Shown: positions 1 to 9,746, counted from the stretch's first letter. The stretch: 64,000 nt of DNA from Corallococcus soli (GCF_014930455.1 NZ_JAAIYO010000015.1:1-64000), one strand, 5' to 3'. Program-made: numbers and translations. Notes: a model not told the origin generated them from the sequence alone.

Positions 1-1440
1 TCCCGCATGTACCGCACCGGAGACCTCGCGCGCCGTCGCGCCGATGCGCAACTGGAGTACCTGGGCCGCACCGACTTCATGGTGAAGCTGCGCGGCTTCC
101 GCATCGAGCTGGGCGAAGTCGAAGCCACCCTGCGCCAGCACCCCGCCGTCCAGCAGGCACTCGTCCTCGCTCGCCGCGACTCACCCACCGGGGACCCGCG
201 CCTCGTCGCCTACGTCGTCGCCTCCAACGTCCACCCCAACGATCTGCGCACGCACCTCCAGCAGAAGCTGCCCGAGTACATGGTGCCGTCGGTCTTCGTC
301 CCCCTCGCGGCCTTCCCCCTCACGCCCAACGGCAAGATTGATCGCAACGCGCTCCCCACGCCCGACGCGGGGCTCGCCCGCACCACGGGCGAGCACCAGG
401 CGCCGAGAGATCACCTGGAGCAGGAGCTGGTCACGATCTGGGAGGAGGTGCTCGGCATCCAGCGCATTGGAGTGACGAGCCACTTCTTCGAACTGGGAGG
501 CCACTCGCTGCTCGCCGTGAGGCTCATGGCAAGCATCCGCGAGCACCTGAAGCGAGAGCTGCCGCTGTCCGCGCTGTTCCAGGCGCCCACGGTGGAGCAA
601 CTGGCCGCGCTCCTGCGCGAACTGCCCGAGACCTTCTCGCCCCTCGTCGCCATCCGGCGCGGAGGAACCCGCCGTCCGTTCTTCTGCGTCCACCCCGTCG
701 GCGGCAACGTGCTGAGCTACGCGGAGCTGGCGCAGGGCCTGGGAACGGATCAGCCCTTCTACGCGCTCCAGTCGCCGGGGCTGGACGGCAAGCCGCTGTC
801 ACCCAGCACCATCGAAGAGATGGCGGCGACCTACGTCGGGCTCATCCGCACCGTCCAACCCCAGGGCCCCTACCGCCTGGGAGGCTGGTCCATGGGAGCG
901 TTGGTGGCGTTCGAGATGGCCCGCCAGCTCCAGGCCGCCGGTGACACCGTGGAGGTGCTGACCCTCATCGACCCGAGCAATGCCACCGAAGCGCGCGTCA
1001 ACATCGACGTCAAGGATCCCGGTCAGGTGCTGGCCCAGTTCGCCAGCGACCAGGGCGGGCTCTCCGGTCAGGACGTGGGGCTCCCCACTCCGGCGGTGCT
1101 CGAACGGGGCCTGGACGCGGCGCTCGAGGACCTGATGGTCCAGGGACGTGAGTCGGGCCTGCTCAGCCCCCAGGTGCAGCTGCCGCAGGTGCGAACCCTC
1201 TTCGAGGTCTTCGCCAACAACCTGCGCGCCATGAAGCACTACCAACCCGAGCCCCTCGCGGGCCGCATCGTCGTGCTGCGCGCCAGCGAGCGGCCAGCGG
1301 CGGAGCAGAACGACCGGGGCTGGAGTGCGCTCGCCCAGGACGGACTCCTGCTCCTGGACGTGCCCGGCAACCACTACAGCGTGCTGCGCGCCCCGAACGT
1401 GCGGACGCTGGCGGAGCGGCTGAAGCGACTGCTGACATAG
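1..1440 (+). CDS. Non-ribosomal peptide synthetase, C-terminal part (A-T-TE), 5' partial
   Basis: The gene enters from the left edge, so this is the last module of a longer NRPS; the frame is open from base 1. Counting from the ATG at base 7, the adenylation-domain motifs A7 (YRTGDLARR), A8 ([12 protein letters not shown]) and A10 ([13 protein letters not shown]) lie within the first ~115 residues. A carrier domain follows with [10 protein letters not shown], where Ser167 is the phosphopantetheine site. From about residue 215 comes a type I thioesterase with GGWSMGA (nucleophile Ser295) and a late His in [11 protein letters not shown]. The TE releases the finished peptide, so this is the end of the assembly line. 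The substrate cannot be read because the A-domain core lies outside the window. An acylase gene follows on the same strand. Confidence 0.95.
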   Translation, partial: SRMYRTGDLARRRADAQLEYLGRTDFMVKLRGFRIELGEVEATLRQHPAVQQALVLARRDSPTGDPRLVAYVVASNVHPNDLRTHLQQKLPEYMVPSVFVPLAAFPLTPNGKIDRNALPTPDAGLARTTGEHQAPRDHLEQELVTIWEEVLGIQRIGVTSHFFELGGHSLLAVRLMASIREHLKRELPLSALFQAPTVEQLAALLRELPETFSPLVAIRRGGTRRPFFCVHPVGGNVLSYAELAQGLGTDQPFYALQSPGLDGKPLSPSTIEEMAATYVGLIRTVQPQGPYRLGGWSMGALVAFEMARQLQAAGDTVEVLTLIDPSNATEARVNIDVKDPGQVLAQFASDQGGLSGQDVGLPTPAVLERGLDAALEDLMVQGRESGLLSPQVQLPQVRTLFEVFANNLRAMKHYQPEPLAGRIVVLRASERPAAEQNDRGWSALAQDGLLLLDVPGNHYSVLRAPNVRTLAERLKRLLT

Positions 1441-1483
1441 GCGCCCAACCCCAGACGTCGTACGCGCGCACGGCAATGTCCTA

Positions 1484-1507
1484 TCTAGCCACGAATAGGT
1501 GGCTAGA
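1484..1507. promoter_or_regulatory. Perfect 9-bp inverted repeat between the NRPS and acylase genes
   Basis: TCTAGCCAC, a 6-nt spacer, then GTGGCTAGA form an exact dyad 44 nt after the NRPS stop and 47 nt before the acylase start. There is no T-run on either side, so a Rho-independent terminator is unlikely. The left arm overlaps a TATCTA that could serve as a -10 element. It may be an operator for the acylase gene; this is inferred from position only. Confidence 0.45.
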
Positions 1508-1553
1508 CTAGGAATGCCCTTGTCGGTCCCTCTCCAAGAGGTAGGCAAGAGTC

Positions 1554-3992
1554 ATGCGATCCGCCCCTGTTTCCCTGTTCCTGACGCTGACGGTGCTCTG
1601 CGGTTGTGAGAGCACCGAAACGCCGGCGCCTTCGAGGTTGAAGGCGACGGTCCACCGGACCGCCCACGGCATCCCCCACATCCAGGCCGACGGCTATCGG
1701 TCCCTGGGGGCGGGAGTCGGCTACACGCAGGCGCAGGACGCGGTCTGCATCCTCGCGGATCAGTTCCTGAAGGTCCGGGGCGAGCGTGCGCGGTACTTCG
1801 GTCGGGGACCCCAGGACGCCTACGTGGAGAGCGACTTCACGTACCGGGGGCTCGCGCTCCGGACCCGCGCCGAGGCCACCTTCGCCTCGCAGTCCCCTGA
1901 GCTGCAGGAGCTCGTGAAGGGCTATGCAGCGGGCTACAACCAGTACCTCAAGGACACGCCCGCGGATCAGCGTCCCGCGCCGTGCAAGGGCGCGAACTGG
2001 GTGAAGCCCATCAGCGCCTTCGACCTGCTGGCGTACCACCTGGACCTGTCGCTGTTCGACACGCTCATCCCGCTGCTCGGCTACGTGGCGAACGCGCAGC
2101 CGCCGTTGGTGAGCGCGGGAGGCCAGGGACCCCAGTCGCGTCCGCTCGCCCTGTCGCCGCGCAAGGACGAGCTGGGCAGCAACGGCTGGGCCCTGGGTCG
2201 GGAGAAGACGGCCGGAGGCCGGGGCATGCTGGTCGCCAACCCCCACTTCCCCTGGGAGGGAAGTCTCCGCTTCCACGAGAGCCACCTGACGATTCCGGGG
2301 AAGCTCGACGTGTACGGTGTGTCGCTCCTGGGCGTGCCGGTCATCAACATCGGCTTCAACCGGAACGTCGCCTGGACGCACACGGTGACGGCTTCGAGCC
2401 ACCTGACGCTGTACCGGCTCAAGCTGGTGCCGGGAGACCCCACGGCGTACCTGTACGACGGCCAGGTCCGCCGGATGACGGGCCAGGAGCACACCATCGC
2501 CGTGCGCCAGGACGACGGCAGCCTGGGAAAGGAGAAGCGCACATACTGGCGCAGCCACCACGGCCCGATGCTCAGCGGGCCCGGAGCGGACTGGTCAAGC
2601 GAGCTCGCCTACACGGTGCGGGACGCCACCGAAGGCAATGATCGCTTCGCGGAGCACTGGCTGCGCATGAACGTGGCCCGCAGCCTGGAGGAGGCCACCC
2701 AGGTGGAGCGCACGGTGCGAGGCGCGCCGTGGGTCAACACCCTGCTGGCGAGCGTGGACGGCGACACGCGCTACGTGGATGCCTCCCCCGTCCCCGCGCT
2801 GAGCGCGCAGACCGTGGAGGCCTATCGCGCCTCGCTCGAAACCACGCCGGACGCCCCGGTGTTCGCGTCGCTGGGGTTGATCCTGCTGGACGGCAGCACG
2901 TCCCGTGACGAGTGGGTGAACCTGGACGGCGAAGCGAGGGGCCTGGTGCCAGCGCCCGTCGCGCCGCAGCTCGTCCGGAACGACTACGTGTTCAACGCGA
3001 ACGATCCGGCGACGTTCGCGAACCCCGCCGCGCCGTTGCTCGACCTGCCCTTCGGCTATGAGATCTTCGGGACGCAGGGCCGGCTCAGCACCCGTTCACA
3101 CATGAACCTCTCCCTCATCACGGAGCAGGGAGAAGGCGCGGCGTCCGGGAGCGACGGACGCTTCACGTTGGACGAGTTGGAGCAGGCCATCCTGAGCAAC
3201 CGCACCTGGGTGGCGGAGCAGTTGCGAGCCCCCGTCGTGCAGCGCTGCCAGGGCGCGGATCCCGTGATGGTCGAGGGAGTCCCGGTGGACATCACGGAGG
3301 CCTGTCAGTTGTTGGCGTCGTGGGATGGCCGGCTGGACCTGGACCGCAAGGGCGCCATCGTGTGGCGCGAGTTCCTGAATGGGTTCAGCCGTTCGGACCT
3401 GACGCAGAAGGGCGAGCTCTTCGCGCAGCCGTTCGATCCGCTCCAGGCCGCCACCACGCCGTCCGGGCTGACGCCGGCCCCGGTGGAGGGGACGGATCCG
3501 GTGAACCAGAAGCTGGGTGAAGCCGTGGCGGTCCTGACGAAGGCGGGCATCGCGGTGGGAGCCCGGCTGGGAGACGTGCAGTTCGCGCGCAAGGAGGACC
3601 GGGTCATCCCGATGCACGGAGGGGCCGCCTTCGAGGGTGTCACCAACGTCGTCGGCTATTCGGGAGCGAACGCGACGCTGCTGCCCCAACCGCAGCCGCA
3701 GGGAGCGCTCGTGTCACCCGGCACGGGGCTGACCGAGAAGGAGGGCTACCTCGTCGACTTCGGAACGAGCTTCCTGATGGTGATGGAGTTCACGCCGCAG
3801 GGTCCCCGCGCGAACGCGGTCCTCTCCTACTCCGAGAACGCCGACCCCGACTCACCCCAGTTCGCGGACCAGACGGACCTCTTCTCCGGAAAGCGGCTGC
3901 GGCCCATCCTCTTCAACGAGGCGGACATCCTCGCGGATCCGGCGTTGGTGACGACGGAGCTTCAGGTCACCACTTCGTCCAGGCTGGAGTAA
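1554..3992 (+). CDS. Penicillin acylase family Ntn hydrolase, lipoprotein
   Basis: An 812-residue precursor amidohydrolase of the penicillin/acyl-homoserine-lactone/aculeacin acylase family, which removes acyl side chains from amides. The N-terminus has a short hydrophobic segment followed by VLCGC, a plausible lipobox, so the product is probably exported and lipid anchored. The autoprocessing site ELGSNGWALG is present: Ser209 would become the N-terminal nucleophile of the beta subunit. Residues 30-200 would form the alpha subunit. Downstream MLVANPHFPW and VINIGFNRNVAWTHT match the family's substrate-binding core. The start was chosen for the signal sequence and the purine-rich AAGAGGTAGGCAAGAG just upstream. 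It follows the NRPS with only a dyad between. PvdQ is a known family member that trims an NRPS product in the periplasm, but any such role here is inferred. Confidence 0.88.
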   Translation: MRSAPVSLFLTLTVLCGCESTETPAPSRLKATVHRTAHGIPHIQADGYRSLGAGVGYTQAQDAVCILADQFLKVRGERARYFGRGPQDAYVESDFTYRGLALRTRAEATFASQSPELQELVKGYAAGYNQYLKDTPADQRPAPCKGANWVKPISAFDLLAYHLDLSLFDTLIPLLGYVANAQPPLVSAGGQGPQSRPLALSPRKDELGSNGWALGREKTAGGRGMLVANPHFPWEGSLRFHESHLTIPGKLDVYGVSLLGVPVINIGFNRNVAWTHTVTASSHLTLYRLKLVPGDPTAYLYDGQVRRMTGQEHTIAVRQDDGSLGKEKRTYWRSHHGPMLSGPGADWSSELAYTVRDATEGNDRFAEHWLRMNVARSLEEATQVERTVRGAPWVNTLLASVDGDTRYVDASPVPALSAQTVEAYRASLETTPDAPVFASLGLILLDGSTSRDEWVNLDGEARGLVPAPVAPQLVRNDYVFNANDPATFANPAAPLLDLPFGYEIFGTQGRLSTRSHMNLSLITEQGEGAASGSDGRFTLDELEQAILSNRTWVAEQLRAPVVQRCQGADPVMVEGVPVDITEACQLLASWDGRLDLDRKGAIVWREFLNGFSRSDLTQKGELFAQPFDPLQAATTPSGLTPAPVEGTDPVNQKLGEAVAVLTKAGIAVGARLGDVQFARKEDRVIPMHGGAAFEGVTNVVGYSGANATLLPQPQPQGALVSPGTGLTEKEGYLVDFGTSFLMVMEFTPQGPRANAVLSYSENADPDSPQFADQTDLFSGKRLRPILFNEADILADPALVTTELQVTTSSRLE

Positions 3993-4238
3993 CAGGAGCG
4001 TGAGGGGGCCGGACACCTTCGCCCCCATGACGGTCGCCAGCGGGGATGGGAGCCCCTGGCGCCCTGCTCACGAAGGGGTTGCGGCGGGGCGCGCGCCCCC
4101 AGGTTCGGAAGGGTCAGGTGGGCGGGACACGACCTGCTCACCATGCACACCCTTGAGGTGAGGCCTTCGCGCCGTTGCCTCGTGCGCGCCCGGTGCGGCC
4201 ATTCATCCCAGCCTGCGCGCGCACGGGGAGCGCCCGCC

Positions 4239-5483
4239 ATGGAACCCATCGCCCTCCTGCCCGGTCAGGTCATCGTCTCGCTGAACTTCGACGACGGCCT
4301 GGCCAGCCAGGCACAAGGAGCCTCCATCCTGCAGGCCCGGGGAATGCGAGGGACGTTCTTCGTCCACAGCACGCGGATGGGCCAGTCGGGCCGGCTCACG
4401 CTCGCGCAGGTGCGCGCCCTCCGGGACGCCGGGCACGAGATTGGCGGCCACACGCTCACCCACCCGCACCTCACCGAGCTGTCCGCGAACGATCAGCGCA
4501 AGGAGATCTGCAACGACCGGGTCGCCCTGCTGAATGCCGGCTTCCGCGTCACGTCGTTCGCGTACCCCTTCGGGGACAAGGACGCGACCACGCGGCAGAT
4601 CGTCATTGATTGCAACTACAACTCCGCGAGGGAGAGCGGAGGACTGCGCACGGCGACCGGAGGCTCCGGCAACCCCTACGCCGAGCCCGTGCCCCCCGCG
4701 GACGCGTACGCAATCCGGACCCACGGCTCCGTGCAGGCCAGCACCACGCTGGAGGACCTGAAGAACCAAGTCCTGCGCGCCGAGGAGTCAGGGGGAGGTT
4801 GGGTGCCCATCGTCTTCCACCACATCTGCGGGCCGTGCAATCCGCCGCAGACCTACTCCATCACGCCCGCGACGTTGACGGCGTTCGTGGACTGGCTGGC
4901 CATGCGGGTGTCGAAGGGCACCACCGTCGCCACCATGGATGCGGTCATCGGCGGGGTGCTGAAGCCGCCCGTCAGCTGGCCGTCTTCGCAGCTTCTGAAG
5001 AACCCTTCGCTGGAGTCGGATGCAAACGGGGACGGGACGCCTGACTGCTGGCAGCGCGGCGGCTTCGGCTCCAACACCTTCTCGTGGACGCGGACACAGG
5101 ACGCCCACGGAGGCAGCTGGGCGCAGCAGGTGCGCATCACGCAGATCACTAGCGGAGACCGGAAGCTCATCACCCGCCAGGACGACAGCAGTTGCACGCC
5201 GACGCCCACGGCGGGGCATCACTACCGAATCTCCGCCTGGTACAAGGCCACCACGCAGGTCCGGTTCAAGGCGTACTACCGGAACAGCGCGGGCGCCTGG
5301 ATCTACTGGTCCCAGGGCCCTCTGCTGCCCGCGCGAACCAGCTACACCTTCGCTGAGTGGACGACACCCGCGGCCCCCTCCGTGGCCCGGGCCCTGAGCA
5401 TGGGGCTGTCCATTGATCAGGTCGGCACGCTGACCATGGATGACTTCGCGCTCGCGGATGTAGAGACAAGCGCGTCACCGTGA
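4239..5483 (+). CDS. Polysaccharide deacetylase (NodB domain) with C-terminal carbohydrate-binding-like module
   Basis: The 414-residue product has the NodB motifs: LNFDDG (metal-binding Asp), GHTLTHPHL (the HxxxH zinc pair) and FAYPFGD, all in the first ~150 residues. This is the fold of carbohydrate esterase family 4, which removes N- or O-acetyl groups from chitin, peptidoglycan or exopolysaccharide. From about residue 245, after PPVSWPSSQLLKNPSLE, a beta-rich module of ~160 residues resembles a CenC-like carbohydrate-binding domain. The ATG at 4239 has GGGGAG eight bases upstream and is preferred over the ATG at 4143, whose extra 32 residues are Arg-rich and do not resemble a signal peptide. 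With either start no classical signal peptide is seen, which is odd for this family. Confidence 0.85.
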   Translation: MEPIALLPGQVIVSLNFDDGLASQAQGASILQARGMRGTFFVHSTRMGQSGRLTLAQVRALRDAGHEIGGHTLTHPHLTELSANDQRKEICNDRVALLNAGFRVTSFAYPFGDKDATTRQIVIDCNYNSARESGGLRTATGGSGNPYAEPVPPADAYAIRTHGSVQASTTLEDLKNQVLRAEESGGGWVPIVFHHICGPCNPPQTYSITPATLTAFVDWLAMRVSKGTTVATMDAVIGGVLKPPVSWPSSQLLKNPSLESDANGDGTPDCWQRGGFGSNTFSWTRTQDAHGGSWAQQVRITQITSGDRKLITRQDDSSCTPTPTAGHHYRISAWYKATTQVRFKAYYRNSAGAWIYWSQGPLLPARTSYTFAEWTTPAAPSVARALSMGLSIDQVGTLTMDDFALADVETSASP

Positions 5484-5554
5484 GCCCGTGAGCGGTTACG
5501 GCCGGGACGCCCGGGACGCCCGGGACACGGACACCGAAGCTGGGCCTGGAGCCC

Positions 5555-5608
5555 AAAAAACGAAAGGCCCTGGAGTCACCGGCTTGCACCGGAAACTCCA
5601 GGGCCTTC
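5555..5608 (-). terminator. Rho-independent terminator downstream of tRNA-Pro
   Basis: A perfect 13-bp stem (5564-5576 with 5595-5607) is followed, reading leftward, by GTTTTTT. The loop contains a second small CCGG pairing. It lies five bases beyond the 3' end of the tRNA-Pro gene on the same strand. Confidence 0.9.
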
Positions 5609-5612
5609 ATTT

Positions 5613-5691
<79 letters not shown>

Positions 5692-5774
5692 AACCGCCGT
5701 CGTGAAACGGTGCGCCCTTATGCCCTCGCCGCTCTCCTGGGTCAAGCGCGAGGTGAAGGGTTCCGTGGGAAAAC

Positions 5775-6161
5775 TTACTCGTCGCCTTCTTCCATTCCCT
5801 CGTCGAAGTCCTCGCCCCGGGCTTCCGCCGCGTCCGCCGCCGCTTCTTCCTGGGCGTCGATCTCCGCGTGGTTCTCCGGAGGGGCCTCGCCGTTCAACGC
5901 GCTCTTGAGCACCTGGCTCGGCCGGAAGGTCAGCACCCGACGCGCGCTGATCTCGATCTCCTTGCCCGTCTGCGGATTGCGCCCCACGCGCGCCTTCTTC
6001 TGGCGCACCTGGAAGTTTCCGAACCCGGAGATCTTGATCTTGTCCCCGCGCTCCAGCGTCTCCTTCACGGTGTCGAACACGAGCTCGACGATCTCCGCCG
6101 ACTCCTTCTTCGAGAAGCCGACCTTCTCGTAGACCCCCTCGATGATGTCCGCTTTCGTCAT
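5775..6161 (-). CDS. ihfA: Integration host factor alpha subunit (HU/IHF family)
   Basis: A 128-residue DNA-bending protein. Residues 1-95 are a complete HU/IHF domain with ISGFGNFQVR and the DNA-inserting arm region RVGRNPQTGKEIEISAR. The remaining ~30 residues are an acidic tail rich in Glu, Asp and Ala, not present in the enterobacterial protein. Position directly after pheS-pheT matches the well-known pheST-ihfA order and supports the alpha subunit call over HU. The 93-base gap from pheT contains a possible own promoter. The tail could tune DNA affinity, which is inference. Confidence 0.92.
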   Translation of the reverse strand: MTKADIIEGVYEKVGFSKKESAEIVELVFDTVKETLERGDKIKISGFGNFQVRQKKARVGRNPQTGKEIEISARRVLTFRPSQVLKSALNGEAPPENHAEIDAQEEAAADAAEARGEDFDEGMEEGDE

Positions 6162-6202
6162 GCGAGTCCTCTGGCACCCGTGCTGGCCGGTGAACGCGAG
6201 GC

Positions 6203-6232
6203 ATGGTGTCAGCCTTCCCCGAACCGTGTCAA
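6203..6232 (-). promoter_or_regulatory. Candidate promoter for ihfA
   Basis: In the gap between pheT and ihfA, reading leftward, a perfect -35 TTGACA (6232-6227) is followed after 17-18 bases by a weak -10 (ACACCA/CACCAT). It would let ihfA be expressed apart from pheST. Only the -35 is convincing. Confidence 0.4.
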
Positions 6233-6254
6233 CGTCCTGACTTCATTCAGGAAT

Positions 6255-8666
6255 TCAGGCGCGCAGGGCCGCCCCCAGCCGCTGGTTCACCTCGGCGATG
6301 ATGCGCTGGTGCGCCGTCGTGACCTCCACGTCGGTCAGCGTCCGCTCGGCCGAGCGATACCTCAGCGCGTACGCCAGGTTCTTCTTCCCCTCGGGGATGG
6401 GCTTGCCCGTGTACACGTCGAACACCAACGCGTCCTCCACCAGCGGCGCCCCCACCTCCAGGATGACCTGGCGGACCTCCTCGTTGCGCAGCTCCACCGG
6501 CACCACCACCGCCAGGTCGCGCAACACCGCCGGGTACTTCGGCAGCCCCGCCGCCTGCGGCACCAGCTTCGCCGCCGCGTACAGCGGCTCCGTGTCCAGC
6601 TCGAACACGAACACGCCCTCCGGCAGCCCCAGCGCCTTCGTCACCCGCGGGTGCACCTCGCCCACATGCCCCAGCACCGTCCCGTCCGCCAGCGACACCT
6701 GCGCGCAGCTTCGCGGGTGGTACGCCGGAGGCTCGGCCGGCGCGAACGTCGCGCCCTCCACATGCAACGCGTGCAGCAGCGCCTCCACCGCCCCCTTCGC
6801 GTCGTAGAAGTCCACGCGCGCGTCCTTCTGCGTCCAGCTCCGGCCGCCCCGGACGCCCCACACCAGGCCCGCCACGCGCGGCACCTCGCGTGATGCGGGC
6901 TTCATCCCCTGCCCGCCCTGCGCGTCCCGGAAGTACGCCCGGCCCGTCTCGTAGAGCCCCACCGTCTCCACCTGGTGGCGCACGCTGCGCGACAGGTTCT
7001 CCAACAGGCCCGGCAGCAGGCTGGTGCGCATCACCGACTGCTCGACGCTCAGCGGGTTCATCAGCGCGATGGGCGCTTCCTTCCCGCCCAGCACCTCCAG
7101 CGACTTCGGCGCGACGAACGAGTAGTTCACCACCTCGTTGAGCCCCACCCCGCCCAGCGAGTGGCGCAGCCGACGCTCGGCCTCCATCTGCGGGGGCTCC
7201 GGCGCCAGCGTGTCCAGGCCGCGCGGCAGCCGGGCCGGGATGTTGTCGTAGCCGAAGACGCGGGCGACCTCCTCCATCAGGTCCTCCTCGCGCTCCACGT
7301 CCACGCGCGCCCGGGGCACCTCGAACGTCGTCTGCCCCGCGCCGTCCTCCACGTTCTTGAACCCCAACGCCCCCAAGATGCGCCGGCACTCCGCCTCCGG
7401 CACCACCACCCCCAGCACCTTCTCCACCCGCCCGTAGCGCAGCGTCACCCGACGCGGCGGCTTCGGAGAGGGCTGCACGTCCACCCGGCCCGGCGCCACC
7501 GTGCCGCCCGACAGCTCCGCGATGAGCTGCGCGGCCCGGTCCAGCGCCGGCAGCACGGCGTCCAGGTCCGCCCCGCGCTCGAAGCGGTGCGACGCCTCCG
7601 TGTGCAGCGCGTACCGCTTCGCCGACCGGCGCACGCCGGAGCCCACGAAGTGCGCGGACTCGATGACGATGCGCTTCGTGCCCTGCGTCACCTCGCTGTC
7701 CCCGCCGCCCATCACGCCCGCCAGCGCCTGCGCGCGGTCCCGGTCCGCGATGACCAGGTCGTCCGCGTCCAGCGAGCGCTCCTTGTCGTCCAGCGTGCGC
7801 AGCTTCTCGCCCGCCTTCGCGGTGCGCACGACGATCTCCTGGCCCGCCACCTTCTCCAGGTCGAACGCGTGCAGCGGCTGCCCGTACTCCAGGAGCACGA
7901 AGTTGGTGACGTCCACCACGTTGTTGATGGCGCGCACGCCGCACGCCTTCAGCCGGTCCTGCATCCACTGCGGAGACGGCTGGACGGTGACGTTCTCCAC
8001 CACCCGCGCCGCGTAGCGCGGACACCGCTCCGCCGCGTCGATGCGCACCTTCACCAGCTCCGCCACCGGCTTGCCGGACTCCGCGGGCTTCGGCTCGGGC
8101 ACCTTCAGCGCCGCGCCCGTCACCACGCCCACCTCGCGCGCCACGCCCAGGTGGGAGAGCGCGTCCGGCCGGTTCGGCGTGACGTTCACCTCCAGCACCG
8201 AGTCATCCAGCCCCAGCGCCTCCGCGATGGGCAGGCCCAGCTTCGTGTCCGCCGGCAGGATGAGCAGACCGGAGGAGTCCTCGGTGATGCCCAGCTCCTT
8301 CGCCGAGCAGAGCATGCCGAAGCTGTCCACGCCCCGGAGCGCGGCCTGCTTGATCTCCATGCCGTTGGGCAGCTTCGCGCCCACCGTGGCCAGCGGCACC
8401 TTGTCGCCGACCTTGAAGTTCTTCGCGCCGCACACCACCTGGAACAGCGCCGACCCGCCGATGTCCACCTGCGTGACGGACAGCTTGTCCGCGTTGGGGT
8501 GCTGCACCGACTCGCGGATCTGCGCCACCACCACGCCGCGCAGGCCCTCGCCGGGGCGCTCCACCCCTTCAATCTCCAGCCCCGCCGCGGTCAGCTTGCG
8601 CGCCAGCTCGTCCACCGACGGCGGCAGCGCCACGTAATCACCCAGCCACTTCACCGAAATCTTCAC
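6255..8666 (-). CDS. pheT: Phenylalanyl-tRNA synthetase beta subunit
   Basis: An 803-residue subunit of the (alpha-beta)2 PheRS, of normal length. It shows an N-terminal tRNA-binding OB domain (about 40-150, with LSVTQVDIGG and VVCGAKNF), the B3/B4 editing region (about 210-400), the B5 domain (about 405-475) and a C-terminal anticodon-binding FDX-ACB domain ending in RRSAERTLTDVEV-like sequence. The start is GTG (MKISVKWLGDYV) with AGAGGGTGG upstream. It lies 30 bases after pheS in the same operon. Confidence 0.97.
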   Translation of the reverse strand: MKISVKWLGDYVALPPSVDELARKLTAAGLEIEGVERPGEGLRGVVVAQIRESVQHPNADKLSVTQVDIGGSALFQVVCGAKNFKVGDKVPLATVGAKLPNGMEIKQAALRGVDSFGMLCSAKELGITEDSSGLLILPADTKLGLPIAEALGLDDSVLEVNVTPNRPDALSHLGVAREVGVVTGAALKVPEPKPAESGKPVAELVKVRIDAAERCPRYAARVVENVTVQPSPQWMQDRLKACGVRAINNVVDVTNFVLLEYGQPLHAFDLEKVAGQEIVVRTAKAGEKLRTLDDKERSLDADDLVIADRDRAQALAGVMGGGDSEVTQGTKRIVIESAHFVGSGVRRSAKRYALHTEASHRFERGADLDAVLPALDRAAQLIAELSGGTVAPGRVDVQPSPKPPRRVTLRYGRVEKVLGVVVPEAECRRILGALGFKNVEDGAGQTTFEVPRARVDVEREEDLMEEVARVFGYDNIPARLPRGLDTLAPEPPQMEAERRLRHSLGGVGLNEVVNYSFVAPKSLEVLGGKEAPIALMNPLSVEQSVMRTSLLPGLLENLSRSVRHQVETVGLYETGRAYFRDAQGGQGMKPASREVPRVAGLVWGVRGGRSWTQKDARVDFYDAKGAVEALLHALHVEGATFAPAEPPAYHPRSCAQVSLADGTVLGHVGEVHPRVTKALGLPEGVFVFELDTEPLYAAAKLVPQAAGLPKYPAVLRDLAVVVPVELRNEEVRQVILEVGAPLVEDALVFDVYTGKPIPEGKKNLAYALRYRSAERTLTDVEVTTAHQRIIAEVNQRLGAALRA

Positions 8667-8696
8667 AGGTCCACCCTCTTGCCCATCCGGCTGGAA

Positions 8697-9746
8697 TCAG
8701 AACTGCGCGAGGAAGCGTGCGTCGTTCTCGAACATCATCCGCAGGTCGTCGATGCCGTAGCGCAGCATGGCCAGGCGCTCCACGCCCATGCCGAACGCGT
8801 AGCCCGTCACCTCCTTCGGGTCGTAGCCCGCCGCGGTGAAGACGTTCGGGTGCACCATGCCGCTGCCCAGCACCTCCAGCCACCCCGTCTGCTTGCAGAC
8901 GCGGCAGCCCTTGCCACCACACGACGCGCAGGTGACGTCCACCTCCGCCGACGGCTCGGTGAAGGGGAAGAACGACGGACGGAAGCGCGTGCGCGTGTCC
9001 GAACCGAAGAAGGCCCGCACGAACGCGTCCAGCGTCCCCTTCAGCTCCGCGAAGCTCACGTCCTTGTCCACCAGCAGGCCCTCCACCTGGTGGAACATGG
9101 GCGTGTGCGTGATGTCCGAATCGCGCCGGTACACCCGGCCCGGCATCACCGCGCGGATGGGCGGCTTGCGCGACAGCATGTGCCGCACCTGCACCGGCGA
9201 CGTGTGCGTGCGCAGCAGCGACGGGCTGTCCGCCTTCTTCGCGTGGCCCAGCGTGGGCTCGTCCACGTAGAACGTGTCCTGCATGTCCCGCGCGGGGTGA
9301 TCCTTGGGCAGGTTCAGCGCCTCGAAGTTGAAGTAGTCGAGTTCGATCTCCGGCCCGACGGCCACCTCGAACCCCAGCCGCGCGAACGTGCGGACGATGT
9401 CCTCCATCGTGCGCGACACCGGGTGCCGCCCACCGGGCAGCACCGCGCGCCCTGGCAGCGTCACGTCCAGCTTGGGGCCCTTGAGCTGGGCCTCCAGCGC
9501 GGCGTCCTCCGCGCGGCGCACGGCGTCCGCCAGGAGCTGCTCCAGCTCCGCCTTGACGGTGTTGGCCACCTCGCCCAGCGCCCGCCGCTCGTCCGGGGGC
9601 AGCTTGCCCATGCCGCCCAGGATGGCGGACAGCTCGCCCTTCTTGCCCAGGTAGCGGATGCGCAGCGCCTCCACCTGCGAGGGCTCCGACACGCCCGCGA
9701 TCTCCTGGCGCGCCGCGTCCGCCAACGCCTGCAACCGGTCTCGCAT
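8697..9746 (-). CDS. pheS: Phenylalanyl-tRNA synthetase alpha subunit
   Basis: A 349-residue catalytic subunit of PheRS, a class II synthetase charging tRNA-Phe. An N-terminal coiled coil (about 1-85) is followed by the catalytic core with GGRHPVSRTM (motif 1 region), VYRRDSDITHTPMFHQVEG (motif 2) and GMGVERLAMLRYGI (motif 3). A longer open frame reaches 9908, but the ATG at 9746 has GGAAG six bases upstream and gives the usual family length. The upstream extension is proline-rich and overlaps the rplT terminator, so it is rejected. Confidence 0.96.
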   Translation of the reverse strand: MRDRLQALADAARQEIAGVSEPSQVEALRIRYLGKKGELSAILGGMGKLPPDERRALGEVANTVKAELEQLLADAVRRAEDAALEAQLKGPKLDVTLPGRAVLPGGRHPVSRTMEDIVRTFARLGFEVAVGPEIELDYFNFEALNLPKDHPARDMQDTFYVDEPTLGHAKKADSPSLLRTHTSPVQVRHMLSRKPPIRAVMPGRVYRRDSDITHTPMFHQVEGLLVDKDVSFAELKGTLDAFVRAFFGSDTRTRFRPSFFPFTEPSAEVDVTCASCGGKGCRVCKQTGWLEVLGSGMVHPNVFTAAGYDPKEVTGYAFGMGVERLAMLRYGIDDLRMMFENDARFLAQF

